Below are positions 16,771-25,952 of a DNA stretch of 64,000 bases, piece by piece. The translations under genes and the position numbers were made by a program. Within the stretch, counting starts at the first letter, position 1; the number at the start of each line of letters is the position of its first letter. The stretch comes from Thermoflexus hugenholtzii JAD2 (GTDB taxonomy: Bacteria > Chloroflexota > Dehalococcoidia > UBA2979). Where the stretch lies: positions 1 through 64,000 of the forward strand of contig CAMDNW010000010.1 in assembly GCA_945903275.1 (NCBI GenBank), written 5' to 3'. Below the pieces are notes generated by a model. It ran no database searches. It was not told the DNA's origin and was given only the letters and a program-made list of their open reading frames with translations.

Positions 16771-17136
16771 GTACCGTCCATATCGACAAACACATCGCGC
16801 CGATCGAGGCGCGACGGCCTAGGCGACCTACTAGTGCGGTGATTCCGGCCGGACCAATAGACGAGATAGAGATAGGTCGTAAGTTTCTGTCCGCTACGCC
16901 AAGAAAGGACTTAGCCGCTTCAGACGTGACCTGATTCCCCAGACGTTCGACCGAAGTGTCGAGCCATCGCCAAGTCTGCAGAGTTCACCACGAGCCGCTC
17001 CGCAAAACGAACAAGATTGTCCAACAGTGCCGCCAAATCGGAGAGTTGTCTGGGAGACGGCAACCAAAGACTCAGTATTCGCATCGAATCCGAGAGAGTC
17101 TAAGGGAAGCGACCCAACACCACACCGCCGCTCGCC
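16771..17136. other. Gap with possible reverse-strand remnant
   Basis: No intact gene. On the minus strand at about 17090-16940 a frame reads PRQLSDLAALLDNLVRFAER and VNSADLAMARHFGR, then in another frame AAKSFLGVADRNLRPIS to about 16850. This composition is protein-like and may be one more decayed gene. Family unknown. Confidence 0.3.
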
Positions 17137-17991
17137 CTACCCCACCTCGACCGGCAACTCCGTGCGATGCGCCCACTCCGCCCACGACCCGTCGTAGTTC
17201 GCCACCAATTCATAGCCCAGCAACTCGTGCAGCGCGAACCAGCCCACCGCCGCCCGGATGCCGCCGCCGCAATACGGGTACACCGCCCGCGTGCCGTCGA
17301 TCCCCGCCGCCGCGTACAGCGCCCGCAACTGCTCCCGAGGCAACAAGTGGCCCTGCGCGTCCACGATCAGTTCCCAGTTCACATGCTGCGCGCGGGGGAT
17401 GCGCCCCAGCCGTGCCGCCGGCCGGTGCCCGTGCTCTCGCCCCGCAAACTCGTCATCATTCCGGCAGTCGAGGACGACCGGTGCGCCTCTCGACTCCGCG
17501 TCCTGCACCGCCGCTAGCACCTGATCCGCCGTCGCGAGGATCGCCACGTCCGGCTCCGGCAGTCGCACCGCACCCACTGATCGAGACGCAGGCACATCAC
17601 TCGTCAGCGGCACGCCCGCCGCCCGCAGGTCGTCGATGCCGCCGTCGAGCATGTGTACGCGCTCGAAGCGGAAGTACCGCAGCACCCAGTACACCCGTCC
17701 CGGCCACATCGACCGTTGCGGCGCGTAACACACGATCTCGTCCTCCGGCGTGATACCGAGGCGTTCAAGTATCCGTTCCATCGAATCGCGCAGCGGCACG
17801 AGCGCGCGCACCTCACGGTCTTCGCACATGTCTGTATAGCCGTCGATGTAAATCGCGGCGCGTACATGCTCCGCATCGTATTGTGCCCGCGTCGCCTGAT
17901 CCGATCCGCAGTGTAGTACACGCACCCGCGGGTCATCGAGGTGAGCGGCCACCCACCGCGCATCCACCAGTGCATCCAGCCGCACGGCCAT
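17137..17991 (-). CDS. sseA: Thiosulfate/3-mercaptopyruvate sulfurtransferase
   Basis: 284 residues, two tandem rhodanese domains. The N-terminal domain (about 1-135) starts WVAAHLDDPRVRVLHCGSD and holds CYAPQRSMWPGRVYW. The C-terminal catalytic domain (about 150-284) has VLDCRNDDEFAGRE and the active-site loop PYCGGGIRAA with the persulfide-forming Cys. It moves sulfur to cyanide or protein thiols. It is the last gene of the lysA-holB-ricT-sseA minus-strand cluster, 2 bp after ricT. Confidence 0.92.
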   Translation of the reverse strand: MAVRLDALVDARWVAAHLDDPRVRVLHCGSDQATRAQYDAEHVRAAIYIDGYTDMCEDREVRALVPLRDSMERILERLGITPEDEIVCYAPQRSMWPGRVYWVLRYFRFERVHMLDGGIDDLRAAGVPLTSDVPASRSVGAVRLPEPDVAILATADQVLAAVQDAESRGAPVVLDCRNDDEFAGREHGHRPAARLGRIPRAQHVNWELIVDAQGHLLPREQLRALYAAAGIDGTRAVYPYCGGGIRAAVGWFALHELLGYELVANYDGSWAEWAHRTELPVEVG

Positions 17992-17993
17992 GA

Positions 17994-19148
17994 CTACGCT
18001 CCGCCCTCGGGGCTGACCCCAGACGCGCCGCCCTCACCACCCGCAGCGCCGCCCTCGGCGCGATTCCGCCCGCGTCCGCCGCGACGGCCGCGCCGCCGCC
18101 TGCGCCGAGGCTCATCATCGCCCGACTCGCCAGCGCCCTCGGCCGCCTCTGCGTCACTCGCAACCGCTTCCGTGAAGCCAATCTCAATGTCGCGCTGCAC
18201 GCGCACCGGCATCGCCTGCGGCACGTACTCAGTGCGCTCCACCGGCGCCATCACCGCGACCAGGTTGTCTTGGAGCATGCGGTCGCGGCGGCGTAGCGGC
18301 TCTTCGATCTGCGCCTCAAGTTCCTCGGGGCGCACGGCGCTGCCGTACTGTGCGCGCAGCGTGTCGGCATCGATCTCCACGATCTCGCCGGTCTCGTCAA
18401 ACCGCAGTCGCACCAGTTGCTTGAGCGAGTTCACGGACAGCACCTTCGCGCGGCCCACTGGCGTCGTCACACGCTTGCCGACCTTCGGCAGGTCGCCGCG
18501 CAACTCGCGGTATGCCTCCACCTCGAACGAAAGGCAGCACAGCAGCCGCCCGCACACCCCCGATATTTTCGAGGGGTTCGGCGGCAGATCTTGGTCTTTC
18601 GCCATCTTGATCGAGATCGCCGGGAACTCGGTCATCCATGATGAGCAGCACAACGCACGCCCACACACGTCTTGCCCGCCGGCCGCTGCCGCGCGGTCGC
18701 GGTCGCCGACCTGCGTGACGTGGATGTTCGCCCTGAACTGTTCACCCAACTGCTGTTCCATCCAGCGGTGCTCGATGCGCTCCGGTGCACTGAACGTCAC
18801 TTCCGCGTTGCGGCCCGCGAGGTCATAGGTCACCGACGCGACGCGCACGCGCGGGTCGTTGCGCGCCGCGAGCGCCTGTGCGCTGCCACGGTCCTCCGCC
18901 GCGCGCTCACGGTTATGCTCCCACGCCGCCACATCCTCAGCGGTCGCGATGCGGTCGACAACGCGCACCGGCCCCTGCGGCAGGTTGCCCGCGATGATCT
19001 GGTCGGCGGCCAGCACCACCCACCCCAGCTGTTCGCCGCGGTCGAAGCGCACCACCACATAGTCGCCCGTGCCGAGCGCATAGTCGCCCGGCGTGCAGTA
19101 CGAGATCGGGCCCGCCTCGATGAAGCGGATACCTACAACGTTGTCCAT
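17994..19148 (-). CDS. ricT: PSP1-domain protein RicT (YaaT)
   Basis: 384 residues from ATG 19148 (MDNVVGIRF is the normal N-terminus; the longer frame to 19229 lacks support). PSP1 domain with GDYVVVRFDRGEQLGWVV, and the Cys clusters CGRALCCSSW and GVCGRLLCCLSFE that hold Fe-S clusters in the Ric (YaaT-YlbF-YmcA) complex, which acts with RNase Y in mRNA maturation in Bacillus. The C-terminal 80 residues are a disordered Arg/Gly/Glu extension (RRRRRRGRRGGRGR), likely RNA-binding. It is next to holB, as in Firmicutes. Confidence 0.92.
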   Translation of the reverse strand: MDNVVGIRFIEAGPISYCTPGDYALGTGDYVVVRFDRGEQLGWVVLAADQIIAGNLPQGPVRVVDRIATAEDVAAWEHNRERAAEDRGSAQALAARNDPRVRVASVTYDLAGRNAEVTFSAPERIEHRWMEQQLGEQFRANIHVTQVGDRDRAAAAGGQDVCGRALCCSSWMTEFPAISIKMAKDQDLPPNPSKISGVCGRLLCCLSFEVEAYRELRGDLPKVGKRVTTPVGRAKVLSVNSLKQLVRLRFDETGEIVEIDADTLRAQYGSAVRPEELEAQIEEPLRRRDRMLQDNLVAVMAPVERTEYVPQAMPVRVQRDIEIGFTEAVASDAEAAEGAGESGDDEPRRRRRRGRRGGRGRNRAEGGAAGGEGGASGVSPEGGA

Positions 19149-19167
19149 CTCGGCCCCGCGCACGCGC

Positions 19168-20256
19168 TCATACCATGAGCGGCGAACGGGCCTCCTCTCC
19201 GGCTCGTGCGGCCAGCACCGGAAGGTCAAGCATCATGACCTCCAGCGCCAGTTGCGGGTACGTGTTCGCGAGCAGGTGCTCGCGCGTCCGGGCCACCGCG
19301 CGCAGCGCCCGCACTGCTTCCGGTGCAGAGCAGCGCGTCGCGCCCGGGGTGTGTGCTGCCTCGTGCAGCCGGTCGCGCCACCACCAGCGCCAGCAGTCGA
19401 GGGTTTCGAGGACGCTGCCCCGCTCCTTCGACCACCGGCCGGCCAGCGTAGCGGCATAATCGAAGCGATCATTCCGCCCCGCCGCCGCGAGGCGTTCCGC
19501 ATCCGCCGCGGCGGTCTCGCGCAACATGCTCAGCGATGGGTCGGTGTGCAGCCGCACACCTAGGCCGAAACAGCCGTGCGCCTCACGCGCCAGCCGCGCC
19601 GCCGTCAGTTCGTCCACCCCAAGGCGGCTCTTCAGCGCCGTAGCCAGCGCGGCATGCTGCATCGGCCGCAACGCAATCTCCTGACAGCGCGACCGCACCG
19701 TCGGCAGCAGCGAGTCGACATCGGTGGCGAGCATGATCAGCAGTACGGAGGACGGCGGTTCTTCGAGGGTCTTCAGCAGTGCGTGCGCCGCCTCACGTTG
19801 CAGGTCGTCCGCTGCATCGATGACGAAGATGCGCCTCGGCGCGGCGTACGGCGCAAGGCTGGCGACGCGCTCCAGCCGCCGCACCTGGCAGATGCGAATG
19901 CGCGTCGATCCGTCGGCGGCATGATCTTTATGCGCTGGCCCGCCTTCGTCGCACACCCCGCCGATCGCGATGCGCTCGATGTCCGGCGCGTCGCCCGTTT
20001 CGATGTGCTTGCACGACCGGCATTCGAGGCATGGCCGCGCTTCCGGCTCTTTCTCACAGACCAGCGCCTGTATCAGCCGCTTTGCGAGCTTGCCCTTGCC
20101 GACACCGGCCGGCCCGGTGAACAGGTACGCGTGCGACAGGTGCCCAGTGGTGATGGCGTGTTTGAGCGAGGCAACCGCGTGCTCGTTGCCATGGAAGTCC
20201 CAGTTATCGGCGCTCGTCGGCGGCCCTTCCATCTCCGGGAAGTTCATGGCGGTCAT
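19168..20256 (-). CDS. holB: DNA polymerase III delta-prime subunit
   Basis: 362 residues of the clamp-loader subunit. AAA+ Walker A-like loop FTGPAGVGKGKLAKRL (about 46-61), zinc-binding CLECRSCKHIETGD (Cys4 with an upstream Cys), FVIDAADDLQREAAHALLKT and LEEPPSSVLLIML, and SRC sensor (TVRSRCQEIALRP). ATG 20256 overlaps the lysA stop (ATGA), so the genes are translationally coupled. Confidence 0.95.
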   Translation of the reverse strand: MTAMNFPEMEGPPTSADNWDFHGNEHAVASLKHAITTGHLSHAYLFTGPAGVGKGKLAKRLIQALVCEKEPEARPCLECRSCKHIETGDAPDIERIAIGGVCDEGGPAHKDHAADGSTRIRICQVRRLERVASLAPYAAPRRIFVIDAADDLQREAAHALLKTLEEPPSSVLLIMLATDVDSLLPTVRSRCQEIALRPMQHAALATALKSRLGVDELTAARLAREAHGCFGLGVRLHTDPSLSMLRETAAADAERLAAAGRNDRFDYAATLAGRWSKERGSVLETLDCWRWWWRDRLHEAAHTPGATRCSAPEAVRALRAVARTREHLLANTYPQLALEVMMLDLPVLAARAGEEARSPLMV

Positions 20257-21587
20257 CCGATGTCCAGCGCCATCAAGTCGTCGGCCGTCTCACGCCGCCG
20301 GATCAGTCGCGCGCTCCCGTTATCGACCAGAACCACCGCCGGCTTGTACGCGAGGTTGTAGTTGGACGACATCGCTAACTGGTAGGCCCCCGCCGCCGGG
20401 ATCGCGAGCAACTCGCCCGCCTGCAATCGAGGCAGCCGGATGTCACGGATTAATACGTCGCCGGACTCGCAATACTTGCCCGCGACGCTGACCAGTTCTT
20501 CCGCAGCCGCGAATGGCCGCTCGGCGGTGATCGCCTCGTACTTCGATCCGTACATCGCGGGCCGGATGTTGTCCGCCATCCCGCCATCCACCGAGACGAA
20601 CGTGCGGATCCCTGGCACTTCCTTGCGCGCGCCGACTGTATATATAGCGACACCCGCGCGCCCCACGATGCTGCGCCCCGGCTCGATAGTCACATGCGGC
20701 AACGCGAACCCGCGCGCGTCCGCCTCGCGCTTCAGCGTGCCGCAGATCGCCTGCGCGTACGCGCTCCACGCTGGCGGCTCCTGCTCACCGAGGTATGCGA
20801 CGGCGAACCCGCCGCCCGGCGAGAACTCGTGTACCTCAACGCCCAGCCGGTCGCGCATGTCGGCGATGAACTCCGCCATCACCTCGACGCCCGCGACATA
20901 CGGCTCCAGTTCGAAGATGGGACTGCCGAGGTGCATGTGCAGCCCGCGGAATTCGAGGTGCGGCGCGTCTACGATCGCCTTGATCGCCGCCTCCGCCGCT
21001 CCGGTTACGATCGGCAACCCGAACTTGGTATCCAAGATGCCGGTGGTGGTCTTCTCATGCGTGTGCCCGTCGACGCCCGGCGAGACGCGAATCAGCACGC
21101 CCTGTGTAACGCCCGCCTCGCGCGCGGCGGCCTCCACCAGCGCAACCTCCAGCAGGTTGTCGATGACGATGCGGCCCACGCCTGAGGCCACCGCGAGTGC
21201 CAGTTCATCCAGCCCCTTGTTGTTGCCGTGGAAATAGACCGTGCCCATGTCCACGCCCGCCGCGCCTAACACCGCGATCTCGCCGCCCGACACCGCGTCG
21301 AACCCAAGTCCGAGATCGGCGACAATCCGCGCGAATGGCCGGTTGAGGAACGCCTTCGATGCATACAGCACGTCGGTGTCCGCGTGCTCCGCCCGGAACG
21401 ATCCGAGCGCTAGTGCGCACTGCTGCCGGATTGTCTCCATGTCGTAGACGTACAGCGGCGTCCCGTATTCGCGCACGAGGTCGAGCGTGTCGCACCCGCC
21501 GATCGCGAGCCGCCCGGACGGCGAGAGTCCCGCGGTCATTGGTAGGAGGTGGGACAGCGGAAACGTCGCCGCCTGCGTCTGGGTCAC
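20253..21587 (-). CDS. lysA: Diaminopimelate decarboxylase
   Basis: 444 residues from GTG 21587; a frame extending to 22118 is not coding-like. A PLP enzyme making L-lysine from meso-DAP. PLP Lys in VLYASKAFLNRP, HMHLGSPI, the Gly loop FSPGGGFAVAYLG, EPGRSIVG, the CESGDVLI active-site Cys, and AGAYQLAMSSNYN. First gene of the cluster with holB, ricT and sseA. Internal Met (MTAGLSPSG) at 21539 is a less likely start. Confidence 0.95.
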   Translation of the reverse strand: MTQTQAATFPLSHLLPMTAGLSPSGRLAIGGCDTLDLVREYGTPLYVYDMETIRQQCALALGSFRAEHADTDVLYASKAFLNRPFARIVADLGLGFDAVSGGEIAVLGAAGVDMGTVYFHGNNKGLDELALAVASGVGRIVIDNLLEVALVEAAAREAGVTQGVLIRVSPGVDGHTHEKTTTGILDTKFGLPIVTGAAEAAIKAIVDAPHLEFRGLHMHLGSPIFELEPYVAGVEVMAEFIADMRDRLGVEVHEFSPGGGFAVAYLGEQEPPAWSAYAQAICGTLKREADARGFALPHVTIEPGRSIVGRAGVAIYTVGARKEVPGIRTFVSVDGGMADNIRPAMYGSKYEAITAERPFAAAEELVSVAGKYCESGDVLIRDIRLPRLQAGELLAIPAAGAYQLAMSSNYNLAYKPAVVLVDNGSARLIRRRETADDLMALDIG

Positions 21588-22019
21588 GGCCGGATACCTG
21601 TCTCGCGGAGCCGCCTCATAGGCGCTCCGGCGCTCTCGCTGGTGGATGACGCGAGCTGCGCCTCCACGGAGAGTGCGAGGGCAGCGGCGCGTGTCGAATC
21701 TAGGGTGATTATGGCACGCGCGGTAGAGGCCTGTCGCGCGACGGGTTATAAGGGCGGAATCGGCATCTCCGGCTGGTGCACCACCAGCAGGACTACGACG
21801 AGGTCGAATGCCGTCATCTGCCCGAGTTCGCGCTTGCCGACACACGTAGCCCAACAAAGACCACCGCGTAGATAAGCAGCGTGCGGGCGGTAACCTCCCA
21901 GATGGCGATCTCGGGCTGAAACATGGGGAACTCCTCACCCGGCGCAACCGTCGCGCCAACTCCGCCCCGGCCACGCCAGCATATGGCGGCGAACGCACAC
22001 CGCCGGTACGGTGTCGCGC
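21588..22019. other. Gap between divergent lysA and mutY-like genes
   Basis: Contains promoters for both directions by position and a DUF421 remnant (listed separately). No other coding signal is seen. Confidence 0.4.
21746..21924 (-). pseudogene. DUF421 (YetF-like) membrane protein, truncated
   Basis: ATG 21924 with GTGAGGAG upstream begins MFQPEIAIWEVTARTLLIYA and VVFVGLRV; then one frame over comes GKRELGQMTAFDLVVVLLV, the DUF421 signature, ending at TAA 21746. The rest of the roughly 200-residue protein is missing. The ribosome-binding site is still excellent, so the loss may be recent. Confidence 0.7.
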
Positions 22020-22952
22020 ATGACCAGCGTCACACTCGCGCCGTCCCGTGTCGCCGCGATCCGCCGCGCTCTGCTCGGCTGGTACGAGGCGCACGGCGAG
22101 GCCTTCCCGTGGCGGCACGCCCGCAGTCCGTACTGGGCGCTCGTCGCCGGCGTCTGCTCACAGCAGACCCAGATGTCGCGCGTGCTCCCGCTCTGGCAGC
22201 GTTGGGTCGAGGCCTTCCCGGACATCGAGGCGCTCGCACGCGCCGATACCGCCACCGTACTGCGTGTCTGGGAGCGCGCGGGCTACCCGCGCCGTGCCCT
22301 CGCGCTCCGCGAGGCAGCGCGCATCTGCGTCGCCCTGCACGGCGGCGCACTGCCGCGCGATCCACAGGCGCTCCTCGCGCTGCCCGGCGTCGGCCCGTTC
22401 ACCACGGCGATCGTGCAGTGCTTCGGCTTCGAGGATAGTGCGTCCGCCGTCGACACCAACGTCATCCGCGTGCTCGGCCGCCTCGTGTACGGCGATGTGC
22501 AGCCCGCCGCCGAGACACCGCACGCAGACATCGATGCGACTGCCGCCCGCCTGCTCCCGCACGGCAACGCCGGGCCGTGGAACGCGACGCTGATGGAGTA
22601 CGGCGCGAAGGTCTGCACGCCCCGCCCGCACTGCCAGGCCTGCGTCGTCCACCGCCTCTGCGCCGCCCGCCCGCGCTTCGAAGCTGGCGCGGTCGCCGCG
22701 CCCATCCGCGCGCAGGGTCGCTTTGCCGGCTCCGATCGCCAGTGGCGCGGCCGCATCATGCGGGCCCTCCGCGACGCCGACGGCCCGCTGCGCACCCCGG
22801 CCTTCGTGCGCGCGCTCGCGAGTGACGAGGCCGAGCGCGCCACCGTCCGCCGCCTGCTCGCCGCGCTCTGCGCCGAGGGCTTCGCCTGGTCCCGAAGCGG
22901 CCGGTGCGGCCTCGGCGACCCGCCCTCGGCTATCATCTCGTGCGACGCATGA
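22020..22952 (+). CDS. mutY: MutY-like adenine glycosylase lacking catalytic Glu and Nudix domain
   Basis: 310 residues from ATG 22020. HhH-GPD fold: PWRHARSPYWALVAG, SQQTQMSRVLPLWQRW, hairpin LPGVGPFTTAIVQCFGF and catalytic Asp in AVDTNVIRVLGR. An Fe-S loop CTPRPHCQACVVHRLC has one residue fewer in the first interval than the usual CX6CX2CX5C. By alignment to E. coli MutY (SEVMLQQTQ), the catalytic Glu37 position is Gly44 (GGC, 22149-22151). The C-terminus is a winged-helix-like segment in place of the Nudix-like 8-oxoG-recognition domain. It may be a different glycosylase or a non-catalytic binder. Confidence 0.8.
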   Translation: MTSVTLAPSRVAAIRRALLGWYEAHGEAFPWRHARSPYWALVAGVCSQQTQMSRVLPLWQRWVEAFPDIEALARADTATVLRVWERAGYPRRALALREAARICVALHGGALPRDPQALLALPGVGPFTTAIVQCFGFEDSASAVDTNVIRVLGRLVYGDVQPAAETPHADIDATAARLLPHGNAGPWNATLMEYGAKVCTPRPHCQACVVHRLCAARPRFEAGAVAAPIRAQGRFAGSDRQWRGRIMRALRDADGPLRTPAFVRALASDEAERATVRRLLAALCAEGFAWSRSGRCGLGDPPSAIISCDA

Positions 22953-22971
22953 AGTACGAGAGGGTATCGCA

Positions 22972-23793
22972 ATGGCGTTCGAACTGACGGGCCTCGAAGG
23001 CAAGGTGGCGGTCGTGACCGGCGCGGGTCGCATGCGCAGCATCGGCCGCGAGATTTCCATCGCGCTCGCCCGCGCGGGCTGCGATGTCGTAGTCACCGGC
23101 ACCGGCCGCTCGCCCAACCGTTACCCCGACGACGAGAAGGCCGCCGGCTGGCGTGACATCGACTCCGTCGCCGATGAGATCCGCGCGCTCGGCCGCCGCG
23201 CGCTCCCCATCGTGATGGATGTCGCCGACGAGCAGCAGGCGCAGGACTGCATCGACCGCACCGTGCAGGAACTCGGCCGCATTGACTTCCTCGTGAACAA
23301 CGCCGCTGCCGCGCGCGGCGAAGACCGCGTGCCGATCGTCGACATGGATGTCGCGCAGTTCGACCTCGTGCTGCGCGTCAAACTGCGCGGCGGCTTCCTG
23401 ATGTCACGCGCCTATGCGCGCGAGATGCTGAAGCACGAGCGCCCCGGCGCGATCGTGAACATCTCCTCCGTCGCCGGGAAGCGCATGGGGCCGAACACGA
23501 CGGCCTACAGCGCCTCCAACGCCGGTATTCAGGCGATCTCCTCCGGTATGTCGGGTGAACTAGGTCCGCACGGCATCCGCGTGAACACCATCTGCCCCGG
23601 TGCGATCGATACCGCCCGCATGATGGACATCCCTCGCGACCGATGGGACCAGATCGCCGCCAACAACCCCATGCGCCGCGTCAGCGACGGCACGGATATC
23701 GCCAACATGGCCGTCTTCCTGTGCAGCGACCAGGGCAACTGGATCAACGGCCAGGCCATCAACGTCGATGGCGGCTCAATGACGGCGCACTGA
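22972..23793 (+). CDS. SDR-family oxidoreductase with YxxxN
   Basis: 273 residues from ATG 22972. Rossmann motif VTGAGRMRSIGREI (a one-residue longer variant of TGxxxGIG), NNAA (FLVNNAAAARG), catalytic Ser (IVNISSVAGK) and PG motif (VNTICPGAIDT). The catalytic tetrad position reads Y179-S-A-S-N183: the Lys that lowers the Tyr pKa is Asn. The substrate is unknown. It follows the MutY-like gene by 20 bp and may share its transcript; an MBL-fold gene follows 43 bp on. Confidence 0.88.
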   Translation: MAFELTGLEGKVAVVTGAGRMRSIGREISIALARAGCDVVVTGTGRSPNRYPDDEKAAGWRDIDSVADEIRALGRRALPIVMDVADEQQAQDCIDRTVQELGRIDFLVNNAAAARGEDRVPIVDMDVAQFDLVLRVKLRGGFLMSRAYAREMLKHERPGAIVNISSVAGKRMGPNTTAYSASNAGIQAISSGMSGELGPHGIRVNTICPGAIDTARMMDIPRDRWDQIAANNPMRRVSDGTDIANMAVFLCSDQGNWINGQAINVDGGSMTAH

Positions 23794-23836
23794 TAGCACT
23801 CACGCATCCACTCCCACACATACGAGGTGGGAGCGG

Positions 23837-24526
23837 ATGCGACCGAACGGATCGCACATGCCCGAGGTCTACGCCGACACCCGCCTGACCATCGAACTCA
23901 TCGGGCCGCTCGGCTCGCTAGTCAACAACGCCTACATCGTCCGCCCGCGCGACGGCGGCCCCGCCGTGCTCATCGACGCCCCCGAGGGCAGCGAGGCGCT
24001 CCTCGGCATCCTCGATGCAACGGACACTGAGGTCTGCGCGATCGTGATCACGCACTCCCACCGCGACCACTGGGCGGGCCTTGACATCCTGCGCACGGAT
24101 ACCGACGTTCCTGTCTACCTCCACGTGGACGAGGCAAACCTCGACCGCCTCGGCGTGACCGGCGGCGTGGAGCCGCTCGCGCACGGCGGCCTGATCGCGG
24201 GCGGGTTGCTGCGCGTACTGCACACGCCGGGCCACACGCCCGGCTCGATCTGTCTCGTCGCGGACGGTGACAGCGGCGCGGGCGCGGTGCTCACCGGCGA
24301 CACACTTTTCCCCGGCGGGCCCGGCTACACGCGGACGCCCGAGACGCTCGCCGAGGAGATCGCCTCGATCACACGAGAGCTACATACGTTACCGGACGCG
24401 ACACTCGTGCTGCCGGGACACGGCGTAAGGACGACCATCGGTGCAGCTAGGGCGGAGTACGCGGTGTTTTCCACGAAGGCGCACGCAGATGACTTGCACG
24501 GCGATGTGCTCTGGGCTACGTCGTAG
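23837..24526 (+). CDS. MBL-fold metallohydrolase
   Basis: 229 residues; ATG 23837 has GGGAG close by, while Met8 (23858) is an alternative. Zinc ligands: THSHRDHWAG (HxHxDH), HTPGHTPGS and LTGDTLFPG, plus VLPGHGVRT, as in glyoxalase II-like hydrolases. The substrate is unknown. Its end overlaps by 11 bp the end of the convergent MFS gene. Confidence 0.88.
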   Translation: MRPNGSHMPEVYADTRLTIELIGPLGSLVNNAYIVRPRDGGPAVLIDAPEGSEALLGILDATDTEVCAIVITHSHRDHWAGLDILRTDTDVPVYLHVDEANLDRLGVTGGVEPLAHGGLIAGGLLRVLHTPGHTPGSICLVADGDSGAGAVLTGDTLFPGGPGYTRTPETLAEEIASITRELHTLPDATLVLPGHGVRTTIGAARAEYAVFSTKAHADDLHGDVLWATS

Positions 24527-25811
24527 TACGCGAGGCGGACTGAGCGCCGGCCGCGGCGGCGTCCGCCTCGGACTCCATATTTATGTTACCGAGCGCAGGG
24601 TCGTGCAACTCCTTGCGCGTGAGGCCAATGCCCGCGACCGCCGCCGCACACACGACAGCGCCCACCACCAGTGCGAAGGGCGCGCCGATCGCAGCAGCCA
24701 ACGCACCACTGAGCATGAATCCGAGCGGTGGGCCGCCACCCGCCAACATGCTGCGGAACGCCTCCACCCGCCCGCGCATCGCGTCCGGCGAGATCGCGAG
24801 GATCGCGGAGTTGCGCGGGATCATCTGGATCGAGTTCGTCGCGCCCAGCAGCGCCGAGGCGACCAGCGCGAGCCAATACCACGGCGCAAGCGCCAGCATG
24901 ATCAGCGCCACGCAGTACGCGAGCACGCCGAAGACGGTATAGAGGCCTTTGTAGCGCATGTCCCCCAGCGACAGGATGAACGCCGCCCCCAGCAGACTGC
25001 CCACCCCCGGCGCCGCGCTGAGGAACCCGAAGCCCGTCGCACCCACCCCCAGCGCCGTCGCGAAGATCGGCAAGAGCGCGCGGTACGACCCGAAGATCGT
25101 CTCCGCCATGTCAAGCGCAAGCAGCGAGACGATGACCTGCCTGCTGCGCACGAAGGTCAGCCCGTCGAGGAACGACCGCCACGGCGAGTCGTCCGTCGCC
25201 TCCGGCGTCGACGGCGTGCGGATGCCCGCGATGATCAGCATCGACCCCAGGTACAACACGCCGTTGATCAGGTAGCCTGGGCCGAGGTCAACCGTCGCGA
25301 TCGCGATACCCGCCAGCGCCGGCCCGACGATCTGCGAGACCTGCCCGATCGTCGCGTTCAGCGCCACCGCGTTCACCAGATTCTGCCGCGGGATCAGGCT
25401 CGGGATCATCGCCGTACGCGCCGGGTTCGTAACCGCCGTGAACGCCGAGTTCAGCAGCGTCACCAGGTACAGGTGCCACAGCGCCACCTGCCCGGTCGTG
25501 GTGAGCGCGACCAGCGCGAACACCAGCAGCGCGTTCACCAGTTGCCCCGTCTGGATCAGCCGCACGCGGTTCACGCGGTCGGCCATCACGCCGCCTACGA
25601 GCGAGAGGATCATGTGCGGCACCGCCCGCGCGAGGCCGGTGAGGCCGAGCGCCAGCGCGCTGCCGGTCAATACGTAGACCTGCCAGAGGATCGCCGTCTG
25701 CAGCAGTTGCGCGCCGAGTGAGTTGAACAGCAGTGAGATCGCGAACCACCGGAAGTCGCCGTACGTCATCGCGCTCAGCGCTTGACGCAGGCCCGGCTTA
25801 CTGTCAGGCAT
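24516..25811 (-). CDS. MFS exporter (EntS/MFS_3-like)
   Basis: 431 residues from ATG 25811, preceded by GAGAGGG; a frame running on to 26669 is a shadow over the M16 gene. Twelve predicted TM helices with the A-motif GGVMADRVNRVRLIQ between TM2 and TM3 and the EntS-like features AVTNPARTAMIPSLIPRQNL and RGRVEAF. Likely proton-driven efflux of a small molecule. It is divergent from the M16 peptidase, 141 bp away. Confidence 0.85.
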   Translation of the reverse strand: MPDSKPGLRQALSAMTYGDFRWFAISLLFNSLGAQLLQTAILWQVYVLTGSALALGLTGLARAVPHMILSLVGGVMADRVNRVRLIQTGQLVNALLVFALVALTTTGQVALWHLYLVTLLNSAFTAVTNPARTAMIPSLIPRQNLVNAVALNATIGQVSQIVGPALAGIAIATVDLGPGYLINGVLYLGSMLIIAGIRTPSTPEATDDSPWRSFLDGLTFVRSRQVIVSLLALDMAETIFGSYRALLPIFATALGVGATGFGFLSAAPGVGSLLGAAFILSLGDMRYKGLYTVFGVLAYCVALIMLALAPWYWLALVASALLGATNSIQMIPRNSAILAISPDAMRGRVEAFRSMLAGGGPPLGFMLSGALAAAIGAPFALVVGAVVCAAAVAGIGLTRKELHDPALGNINMESEADAAAAGAQSASRTTT

Positions 25812-25952
25812 GCAGCCCTCTCTCGATATAGCAGCGTCGCCAGTGTACGTGAGGTATCGCTCGCGGGGGCGGCGTATCGTGGTTTGACCCCCCGGAGCGC
25901 CTTCCTTAGGATCGGGCGGTCTCCCACCTGTGGGCCGCGTTGAAGGAGTCCT

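Noticed and set aside
21588-22118. LysA N-terminal extension to 622 residues
   Set aside because: Not protein-like and overlaps the mutY start; LysA family begins near 21587.
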